DNA from: Diphasiastrum complanatum
Taxonomy: Eukaryota; Streptophyta; Lycopodiopsida; Lycopodiales; Lycopodiaceae
Direction: 5' to 3'
DNA: 64,000 bases
NCBI GenBank assembly: GCA_029204225.1
Contig: CM055100.1
Span: 59,456,975-59,520,974, forward strand
Numbering within the stretch: position 1 is the stretch's first letter; every line of letters starts with the position of its first letter. Below, piece by piece: positions 1 through 8,185 of the stretch. The notes under the pieces were generated by a model, which ran no database searches, was not told the origin of the DNA, and worked only from the letters and a program-made list of their open reading frames with translations. The position numbers and the translations under genes were made by a program.

Positions 1-1271
1 CTTCAGGATCAGATACTCGAAAATTTTCGCATCGATTTTCTGCAACCCCTCGAAGACGACAAAGCTCTACTCGAAGAGGAGTTAGCAGAGCTGAAGGAGT
101 TGTCGGCAATCGGAGATTGTACCGGGCCAGATGCACATACCGAATATACAAAGGCTCTGGACACAATCGAACAGCTGTCAACCGAACTTAAATCTGTAAC
201 AGCTTGTTCGGGAGTTGCTGATCATTTGGAGTATGCACAGGCATTAGTGCAAATATCAGACCTGCAAAAAGAAGTAAGAACTTTCAAGCAGCAGCTCGAT
301 GATCAGAACTTCGCGATTACACTTCATTCGCATGAAACGACAGAAGTACAACCAAAGACAAAGCGCACAAAAGAAATCAGTCGAAGGTATGTGCTGAACG
401 TTTCAAAGTTTTTTCAAAGAAATTTTGGAAATGGACGCCTCATCACCTTAACGTCGAATTGCAATGGCATGTCGATTATTTGATGCTACCAGGCACAGTA
501 GGCATTGCCTTCGACGATTGGAAAATTGAGTGGGAAAAGGACGACTTTCTCTGGTTATGGGACCAGTTAGACATAGAGCAGAAAGGATGCTTATGCTGGG
601 CAATCCTACAGGGCAAGTTTAAAGTCTGTCCATTCGGGTCAGTCGAATTATATATAGGATCAACCTGTATGTATGCTTTAGAATATATTCGAATCAAAGA
701 ACTACAATTTTTGGAGGTCGACGATCGAAAACGACAATTTTGGAGACGACACTGTCAATTCGAACTGTACAAACCAACGGAGCGTGCGGACATAGCAGCA
801 TTCGACAATGCGGGTTTGCTGATCAATATAAATATGGCGTATCCTGAACTATATGAGATCTACATTGACTGGGAGCGCAATTTTGCTGAATATTTTGCAG
901 AAATCAAACATAGTCTGCAGGATCGAACGAAGTCCCGTGCTTATAAATTATTTTGTACATATTCTTATCGACAGTTCGGCACATTCGCAGCAAAGACCTT
1001 ATTTTTTGTACAAAATTTGTATATTAAGTGTAACTATTTACAACATTCAGCACGATTCTTTCGAGAGATCAGATTAAGGAACGATTCGGAGGAAGATATC
1101 AAATTAGTACAAGAATTATTTGATGGCACTCTTCTTCCGATACATTTAGAAGAATTCGGAAATCTTGCTATTGGCAGATACTCTCGTTCTCGAGAAAAAC
1201 TATTGTTACTCGAATGTCAAAGGGATTTAGACCTGGCTCAGCAATTATATGACGAGATGTATAAAGACTAA
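1..1271 (+). pseudogene. Terminal ORF of LTR element D, unknown function, one frameshift, 5' end outside window
   Basis: I do not recognise this protein. The frame is open from base 1, so the start lies outside the window. About 120 residues rich in Glu, Leu, Lys and Gln look like a coiled coil (LEEELAEL, ELKSV, LQKEV). Near 415-430 the reading shifts to another frame, which continues for about 280 residues to a stop at 1269-1271. That second part is rich in Trp, Tyr and Phe (WKIEWEKDDFLWLW) and has no zinc knuckle, protease, integrase or RT motif. It ends about 210 bases before a polypurine tract and LTR, so it occupies the last-ORF position where some plant LTR elements carry an env-like or extra ORF. 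A short intron is unlikely, because a GTATGT at 387 has no acceptor at a workable distance. Function inferred only from position. Confidence 0.5.
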
Positions 1272-1479
1272 AGAGTTCTTTTTCCAAATCCTTTACCTAT
1301 GTGATGCTGTATCTGATGTTTTCAAATACTTGAAGGCAATAACCATCAATTCGAATAAAGTACCTACTGAAGAAATATCTTTTAAAGACGAATTGATCAA
1401 CGAACCGAATATATTCTTTTCTAATCAACGACCAAATCTCAAAAAGAATACTGTTTGTTCACGAGGACGTTTCACATTT
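1272..1479. other. Untranslated stretch between D terminal ORF and polypurine tract
   Basis: AT-rich sequence with a short frame to 1497 that shows no recognisable motif. I see no gene. Confidence 0.4.
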
Positions 1480-1490
1480 GAGGAGGGGGA
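1480..1490 (+). other. Polypurine tract of element D
   Basis: GAGGAGGGGGA lies two bases before an LTR start with the canonical TGT. This is the expected primer site for plus-strand synthesis. Confidence 0.65.
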
Positions 1491-1492
1491 TA

Positions 1493-2711
1493 TGTGAAGA
1501 TGTGTATTTATTAAACAACGAATATACATCCGAATGAAGCAATATATATTCACATAAGAAGACAAGAGCTGGATACATATATAATGAAGAGACCTGCCTA
1601 TATTTTTCGCGACATACTAAATATCACATATAAAGGACAAGTCCTCAGCAATGAAGCGACATCTACAACAACCCTTAAATAAAGACACTTACATGAAACG
1701 ACTCGATTCGAATCGACAATTCTAACTATAGTAATCTAAATTCAGGGTTAGATACATCTTTGCGGTATAATCTACATATGTGTCAGATATATATTGGTTA
1801 ACCTTATTCAGTAAAGCGACATGCCTCTAATTTATAAAGACGTGATTGTTCGCTCTGAAGATGATAAAGAGAAGACACGATTCAGTCTTACTCACCAGGA
1901 GATATAGTTTATGTATTCGCTGAGAGATAAAAGTTTATGTACTTGTGAGAGATTTTCTGAAGTACTCTAACAATCTTTCTTATATAAACCTATCTCTGGT
2001 CAGACAGTTGCATAAATACATTACAGTTTATGCTGTGTATCCGTAAAAGTGTTCTAACGAACTGTCTTAAAACTAACTTATTCGTTCATTCGAATATTTG
2101 TTCGACACTCGAATACTTGTTCGATACCCGAATAACGTCTATCATCAGAAGTCTATCTCAGTCATCGATAGAAAAGTATGTATACAACTGAATTGATAGT
2201 TCCTGTCTGAAGAATTGAGATAAGATATCTGTATTCTGAATATCTCCGAACATATGTTTCTAACATATTCGAAGATTATACAAGAGATTTAACTCTGAGG
2301 AGAACACTAGTTGTTGAGGACTACTGTTTAACTTTTGTTAATCCAAGAATAAGATTAACTTATGATCACTGATGAACGAATACATCGAAATCAATCCGAA
2401 TTCTTGCCGACACCTTAATCAGATAGAGTGGAGTACATTCGTACTACTCTGATAACAATTCTCTTGCAGAACGCCAATTCTTCGATTCGAAAGAGAAGAC
2501 TGATATTCCAATTTTACACATTCATTTATCCATTAAGTAATACTGGTTACTTAACCCAAATGTCTGTTTGACAACCAGACTAATTCTCCATTTTATATCA
2601 TACAAATAAGTCAGAACAATATTAGCATTATACCATAAAGAAGCTATCCTCTTGGGGATTCGACACTAAATACTACAAAACTATACCAAATACAATTGGT
2701 TTTCCACGACA
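1493..2711 (+). repeat. 3' LTR of element D (about 1.2 kb)
   Basis: Begins TGTGAAGATG directly after a polypurine tract and ends ACGACA at the point where A-family gag sequence resumes (CCAATTTCTC, as in A3 near 42340). A TATATAAA at about 1980-1987 fits an LTR promoter. The right boundary was set by comparison with uninterrupted A copies. The expected 5-bp target duplication would be CCAAT, but the left copy is outside the window. No second D LTR is present for comparison. Confidence 0.6.
1979..1988 (+). promoter_or_regulatory. TATA box in D LTR
   Basis: TATATAAA in the middle of the LTR, placed as a U3/R promoter would be. Confidence 0.45.
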
Positions 2712-3411
2712 CCAATTTCTCATTCAAGGGCAAAAAGAAGACCAATGGAAAGAAGAAGCATCCAAAGGAGGCCAAAGAAGAGGATGATGCATCAAACTCA
2801 AAGGACAAGTCAAAGCAAAAATGCTTCTTTTGTGAAAAGAAGGGGCATTATGCATGTGAATGTTACAAGAGGCTAAGAGCACAAGTGGAGGAGGACAAAC
2901 AAGGGAACCTTGCATATGAAGATGATGGAGATGAGGAGATCTCATCCTTGATGGCATCTACATCCACTCCAACAAGCAAAAGCAACTCAAAGGACACTTG
3001 ATGGATTGATAGTGGGGCTAGCTCCCACATGACTTTCCAAAAGGACACATTCTCAACCTTACACTCTTTCAATGGTGCTAATAAATTTGTTTCTTTAGCA
3101 AATGATCAAGAATGTAAGATAGATGGTATTGGTACCATCTCATTAAGTCTAGGATCTAGCAAAATGATGGATCTAGACAATGTCCTTTTTGTACCATCAA
3201 CTACCAAGAGCTTGATTAGTGTTGGACAACTAATGGATGATGGTTTAGATGTTTACTTCAAGCATGGAGTTTGTTCCATCATGAAGAATGATAATTGCAT
3301 AGCAAATGGTGTTAAACAAGGTAGTTTGTTTAAGTTGGATGCTAAAATTGCTATGGCAAAAGATGAAATCATTCATTCAAATGTACACTCTTTTTCTCAT
3401 GTACCAAGTTA
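2712..3411 (+). pseudogene. A1 gag C-terminus and protease, with integrase stub
   Basis: Copia Gag/protease reading frame. A lysine-rich stretch is followed by a CCHC zinc knuckle (CFFCEKKGHYACEC, C-x2-C-x4-H-x4-C) and the protease site DSGASSHM near 3008-3031. In-frame TGA at 2999-3001 replaces the Trp codon that precedes the protease site in other copies (a G-to-A change). The protease core continues (LFVPSTTKSLISVGQL) and ends with a short integrase beginning, IHSNVHSFSH, where the first catalytic Asp is Asn (codon AAT at 3380-3382). Compared with element E, the GAG-pre-integrase zinc region is missing. A stop follows at 3410-3412. Confidence 0.8.
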
Positions 3412-3414
3412 GTG

Positions 3415-4010
3415 GTGATAATATGCATGAAACATTCCTAGATGTTTATGCAAGAGATGCTTGGATCCATCCAGTATCTTGTGCAAATGAAAGTGAAATC
3501 AAGAACCTTGGTGTCAATGATCTTACAAGGATTGAAGAGGAGCAACAAAGTGATGGAGATCTTGAGGATCCACCTCAAAGATCAAGTGCTCCAAGAAGAT
3601 CCACAAAGGCAAGGGTCAAGCCTTCAAGGCTCACTTATCTTGGCAAAGGTAATCAAGGGGAGGATTCTCAACCATTCACTTTCAACACTTTTTTTACTTC
3701 AATGCTTGATGAACCATTTTTCTATGAGATCTACATGAGGCAAACTGAGGTATGCTATGAGAACTACATGAGGAAACTTGAGGGCTTCATCAAGAAGGAA
3801 GTTGAAGATAAGATGTGTAATGACTCATTTGAGAACAAGTTTTTATGTCTTAGTGATCTGAAAATTGTTATGAACCAATTAAAAGTAAATTGGTTGTTTG
3901 ATCAAATGAGTGCTCTTAGATTTTGGAAGAGCAAGAATGAGTTAATCATTCATTATTTTGAAAAATGTGTTTTTTCTTTTGGAGAGGCAAATTGTAAGCT
4001 TCTTAAATAA
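3415..4010 (+). pseudogene. A1 integrase-RT hinge remnant joined to non-pol sequence
   Basis: Reading frame open to a stop at 4008-4010. Its central part (PRRSTKARVKPSRLTY) matches the basic hinge between copia integrase and RT, as seen in C (PRRSSRAKVESSRLTY). After the hinge there is no RT. The sequence becomes an acidic and aromatic stretch ending EANCKLLK, which resembles the corresponding part of element B (EANCKLLL). The frame differs from the preceding protease frame, so a frameshift or deletion separates them. Confidence 0.6.
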
Positions 4011-4021
4011 GTGAAACATTC

Positions 4022-4390
4022 TTGAGGGACACTTATATCCATAAGCAAGTATGTAGCCTCATGAAGTTCAAGATCACTTGTAATTACAAGATTAGGAAAA
4101 TCATGCTTACTTTTGATAGTTTGTGGACTAGTCATTTTAGCATGATAAATATTGCTAATAGTAGCAAGTACATGTTTTGTGATCTTCATCAATGTGATTT
4201 TCACAAGACATGGAGACATCAGATTTCATTCAAAGAGAAGCATAAAGATCAAGGAGGAGCAAGTTTCAAGTTCATGCATCTTCACTCAACATGGAAGAAA
4301 TCAAGTGCAAAGGTGCAAGGAAGAATCAAGACTCTTCAATTCACCTTGGAGGAGATCAAGATCAAAGAAGCTCTATCTTGGATATGGTGA
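4022..4390 (+). pseudogene. A1 copy of the shared extra ORF (ends LSWIW)
   Basis: A 122-codon frame not related to any copia domain I know. It resembles the B ORF at 10190-10687: both contain DTYI, a KI-rich stretch, WTS, a QIS motif, and end with KE(A/I)LSWIW followed by a stop. DNA similarity extends over about 430 bases, including a shared GTGGACTAGTCA. It lies between the integrase-RT hinge and the polypurine tract, where RT and RNase H should be. Function is unknown; see findings. Confidence 0.5.
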
Positions 4391-4516
4391 TAGATCATGT
4401 CCTCATATTTGGGGGCTCATTAGTCATCTTCTAAACCTAAATATGATTCATTTTCGATGTTAAGATCAGGTCTTAGAATTGTATATAGTAACATTATTGT
4501 TTCCAAGGCTAGATTT
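4391..4516 (+). other. RNase H tail remnant before A1 polypurine tract
   Basis: Weak similarity to the last bases of RNase H and its 3' trailer in E (56120-56180), for example the AGATCAGGTCTTAGAATTGT region. No intact frame. Confidence 0.4.
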
Positions 4517-4525
4517 GAGGAGGAG

Positions 4526-5198
4526 TGTGAAAAATTGCCTATGTTGGCAAATCTAGCCATGTAGAACTTTGTAAATATTGTATAAAATTGGGTTCCACAC
4601 ATGTAATGCCAAGATGCCACGTGTAAACCCACTCCTAATATAGGTTAGGTCAAGTCAAGAAGAGTTGGTCATGTCTATTTGGTGGTCATCCCTACTTTAT
4701 AGGACCTACACCTAAGTTTAAGGTGAAAATTTGACCAACTAGCTACCTACCAAGCATAACTCTAGGATCTAGGCTAGGATTTCGTTTTAGGTCAAGGAGA
4801 GTGAGTTAACTTCCTTATTACATGCTGGAAATCCACCTAACTTCAAGAAGGAAGTCGAATTTGCTATGTATTCCCTCTCTCCATAGTGAGAAGATAAAAA
4901 ATTTTTGGAGCTCATTGGCAATCTCAAGCTAGTTCACTATGTACATTGAGTTTTTGTGATCCAAATGAAACCAAATAAATTTTTACTTGTTTCTCAAGTT
5001 GAAGGCCGTACTACAGCCTGTAGTACACATGTGTGGGCTCTGATTACAATGTTGATCAATGCTTGTTGTTTGTCCAATTGCCAATCTAGATCAACATTTT
5101 TGTGTCTAGTTTTTTGATAGATTGTTAAGCAAGCATCCAATCACTCTTGTGGATCTTTTGTAGATCCATTTATGGTCCTAAAGTACAGTACTTTCACA
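4526..5198 (+). repeat. A-family LTR shared by A1 (as 3' LTR) and A2 (as 5' LTR)
   Basis: 673-bp LTR, TGTGAAAAATTG to ACTTTCACA, preceded by the polypurine tract GAGGAGGAG and followed by the A2 leader. It matches the A3 LTRs (40265-40965, 44179-44867) and the solo LTR (48742-49443) along its full length. It carries the GGCCGTACT...CACATGTGTG block at 5004-5037. Confidence 0.85.
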
Positions 5199-5793
5199 TG
5201 GTATTCATTTGATCCAAAGAAATTCAATTTGGGAGCTTTTGATATGGAATTATTAGGATAAGCTACCAAGATTGAGTGCCATTGATTAGATTTGACTTAG
5301 GGTCATGAGATCTAATTAATATTGGCCGAAATCAGGTCCCCTAAACTTGTTTTACAGGTCTTGAAAGTATATCAAAAAGTGTGAGGGAGATTTAGTCATG
5401 TTATTGTCCAAAAATAGCCAAAATTGGCAAGATTTGAGTGTAAATAGATTTCACGTCATCTTATCTTCACTCCAACTTTGTGAGGGAGTGCTAGAACTGA
5501 GATTATAAGTCCATTTGTTGGATTAGAAATCTAATTTGAGTGAAATACTACAAGAGAGAGACCTAAGTGAGTTTCTAAAGACAATCAAATCCATTTCTTG
5601 GCAAGATTTGTTTGAAAGTAGTTTTCACTTCATCTTATCTTCATTCCAGGTTTGTGAGGGAGTGATAGAACTGTGATTATAAGTCCATTTGTTGGATTAG
5701 AAATCAAATTTGAGTGAAACACTGCAAGTGTGAGACCATTGTGAATTTCAAGTCAATCAAATCTATTTCTTGTTTGTAGAAGTCACTAGTAAG
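5199..5793 (+). mobile_element. A2 5' leader, primer-binding site deleted
   Basis: Noncoding leader of A2. In A3 the LTR is followed by TGGTATCAGAGCC (initiator tRNA-Met site); here the LTR runs straight into TGGTATTCATTTG. A3 has CATGGTAT at 40964 and again at 41164, and A2 has only one, so 200 bases including the primer site were lost between direct repeats. The leader also holds a 174-bp tandem duplication. Confidence 0.75.
5424..5771 (+). repeat. 174-bp tandem duplication in A2 leader
   Basis: Two adjacent units, 5424-5597 and 5598-5771, each starting TTGGCAAGATTTG and containing TTGTTGGATTAGAAATC. A3 has the same arrangement with the same period (41401 and 41575), so the duplication predates both copies. 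Confidence 0.8.
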
Positions 5794-6608
5794 ATGGGAT
5801 CTGCTGGAGCATACCTTGTAGAAGCTAGTGAGAGATTGAATTCTACAAATTATGCTATTTGGAAGGTTAGGATGGAGTCACTCTTGGTGCTCCAAGACAT
5901 TTATGGGTTTATGATTGAGGATGAAGATGACCTCTAAGTGCACATGAATTAGTCAGATACAAAAAGAGATCTAGGCTAGCACTTCATTGTGTAAAAATGA
6001 ATGTGAGCAATGATCTTTTGAGGGAAGTACCATCATGTAAAAGTGCTAAAGAGGCTTGGGAGTCCTTAAAGTCAATCTATGAATCTAGTAACACTTTAGG
6101 GTTCTCATGCTTAGAAATCAGATTTTGCAAAGCATGAAAAGAAATGAGGAGAGTGCATAGGATTATGTACTCAGAATCAAGTCTCTAAATAGGAGTTGGC
6201 TTCTATTGGAGAGAAGATTCATGATGATGAGCTTGTACAAATTGTTCTTAATGGTCTAGGAGATGACTTTGCAAATTTGGTCCAAAGTTTTGCCATCCAA
6301 GACACTTTGCCAACTATAGAAAAACTTCACAGTGTATTAGTGGCTGAAGAGTGTAGGATGCTCCACACCAAGGGAAGAATGATCTCATTGTCTTTGTACG
6401 ATGGAGATGAGAAAGCCAACTTCTCATTCAAGGGCAAAAGGAAGACCAATGGAAAGAAGAAACATCCAAAGAGGCCAAAGAAGAGGATGATGCATCAAGC
6501 TCAAAGGACAAGTCAAAGCAAAAATGCTTCTTTTGTGGAAAGAAGGGGCATTATGCATCCGAATGCTACAACAGACTAAGAGCAAAAGAGGAGGAGGACA
6601 AACAATGG
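5794..6608 (+). pseudogene. A2 gag, first part (interrupted by B)
   Basis: Copia Gag beginning MGSAGAYLVEASERLNSTNY, the usual UBN2-like Gag start; the A3 copy starts the same way at 41771. Several small deletions break the frame, for example near 5933 (GATGACCTCTAAG against GATGAACCTCTAGG in A3) and near 6099, and there is an in-frame TAA near 6187. Sequence runs through the zinc-knuckle region (CFFCGKKGHYASEC-like in the right frame, about 6525-6570) to the B insertion point. The gene continues at 17797. Confidence 0.8.
6604..6608 (+). repeat. Target-site duplication AATGG, left copy (element B)
   Basis: AATGG precedes the B 5' LTR and is repeated after the 3' LTR at 17792-17796. Joining the A2 flanks at one copy restores the gag order seen in A1. 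Confidence 0.9.
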
Positions 6609-7428
6609 TGTGAGAAATTGGCAAAAATCTAGCTTGGTATTTTTTATGATAGAAGTTTGTAAGTGAATCTCACATGTGTGGAGGATGTTCCCACGTGTGC
6701 AGAATTGTAAAGTAAATCAAAATGTTTGATATAGGGGTCTCATAGAATTTCATAGTCAAGCATTTAGGTGTAGGATGTTGATAGGGTCAAATTTGACATA
6801 GATGGCAAATTATCCATTTCCACTTGTAATGCCAATATTGAGCCAAAATAGAGCCAAACTTGTGCCAATTAGAGTGTAGACAAGTGTCATGCTTTTGTTT
6901 GATGAAGCTTAAGAGGTCCAATAGGATTTAGAGGTGGAACCTTGTGAGGTCCAATAGAAAATTGAGGTGTGCTTGAATATAGTCCAATAGAATTTAGAGG
7001 TGCATGGATCAATGGTCCAATAGGATTAAGAGGTGGCAAAGTGTGATCCAATCATAGTTAAGCATAGTGGTAGCTCATGAATCTATTAGTATCATTGTAC
7101 TCCTCCTTTTGGATCTAATTGATTTTGAGATTGAGTGGATTTTGAGTGTCATTGAATTTCTAGCTTTCTCTCTCTACCCGAGAGCTCATGATGGTTTTTC
7201 TCTCTCTACCCGAGGAGAGCAGCTTGTTTTTACTTAGAATACTTTTGGAACACTTCCCACACGTGTGAGTGAGAGTTGGAAGTGATTGAATGCATGTAGT
7301 AGTGTGTTTTTGCCATAGAATCAAAGATAGATCTTGAATCTCAATCTAGTCTTGATCTTGGTGCATCTACACACCTTAGGAGATCACAAGTACATGTAGT
7401 GGACAATCCACACGTGTGAAATTCAACA
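6609..7428 (+). repeat. Element B 5' LTR
   Basis: 820 bp, TGTGAGAAATTG to AAATTCAACA. Nearly identical to the split 3' LTR, with only scattered substitutions noted, which indicates a recent insertion. Contains CACACGTGTG-type palindromes near 7258 and 7410. Confidence 0.92.
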
Positions 7429-7441
7429 TGGTATCAGAGCC
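7429..7441 (+). other. Primer-binding site of element B (initiator tRNA-Met)
   Basis: TGGTATCAGAGCC follows the LTR directly and matches the classic plant tRNA-iMet primer site. Confidence 0.92.
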
Positions 7442-8185
7442 TACCTAAGGTTACCATGCATTTTGATCCATTTGAGTGAAAACTATTCATCAATCTTGAG
7501 CTAGAAATTGTCAAGGCCCATTTTCCTAGCTATCTTGTTCAATTTTGGATCAAAAGAGATCAAAAGGACATTGATTGGGTCTCACCTGGTATTGTACGGA
7601 ATCAGGTGCTCAGACACGTGTGAGGAACATCCAATTTCAGTTTGGGAGTTCTCTTTCATGTTTGATCTAAAAATCTTGCTAGATAGCTTGTTTTAAAGCT
7701 ATTTTTGTCTAGTTTCTGATGCAATCAGTTTCATTCCATTTGGTTGAGCCAATCAAAAGTTATAAGCTTTTGAAGAGGGTTAGGTAGGGCACCTAGACCT
7801 GGGTGGACACATTTGGTTTGGTCAAAAGATTGCTTGTTTGATCCAAAATCACAGTTGAATGCTTACCAATCTCATCTTTATGTGATCTAGGCACTATTTT
7901 GAGATCTTAGCCATTTTGTTTAATGCAATATCATTGTATTTGAGTCAAATTTGGTTTCTTAGTGTATTTCACACGTGCTAAGAGTGTTTGATCCTAACTT
8001 TGCCCATACTCCATCATTTGATGTGAAGTAGATCTAGTTTTGGAGAGATTGAGATAGCTAGTGAGAATCATCTCACAGTTTGTTGCAAGATCTTGCATAG
8101 GAGATGGTAGCACACCATTATTGGATCCTATAGTGAGAGAGAAGCAACATTTTTTATTCATCACTTTTATTTATCTCCACTTTAC
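7442..8185 (+). other. Element B leader, noncoding
   Basis: About 740 bases between primer site and gag start. The short frame at 7508-7696 has no recognisable motif. Leader of an LTR element. Confidence 0.6.

Larger units (their letters stand above)
2712..4525 (+). mobile_element. Copia element A1, internal region (5' part displaced by D)
   Basis: Internal part of a Ty1/copia element. It runs from the middle of gag through a zinc knuckle and protease, then an integrase stub, an integrase-RT hinge, a non-pol segment and an RNase H-tail-like sequence to a GAGGAGGAG polypurine tract at 4517-4525. The integrase core and the whole RT are missing. The 5' part of gag lies on the far side of D, outside the window. 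Comparable sequence occurs in A2 (5794-6608 plus 17797-18370) and A3 (40265-44867). Confidence 0.8.

Noticed and set aside
387-423. Possible intron explaining the frame change in D's ORF
   Set aside because: GTATGT is present, but the nearest usable AG is only about 30 bases away, too short for a plant intron; a frameshift is simpler.
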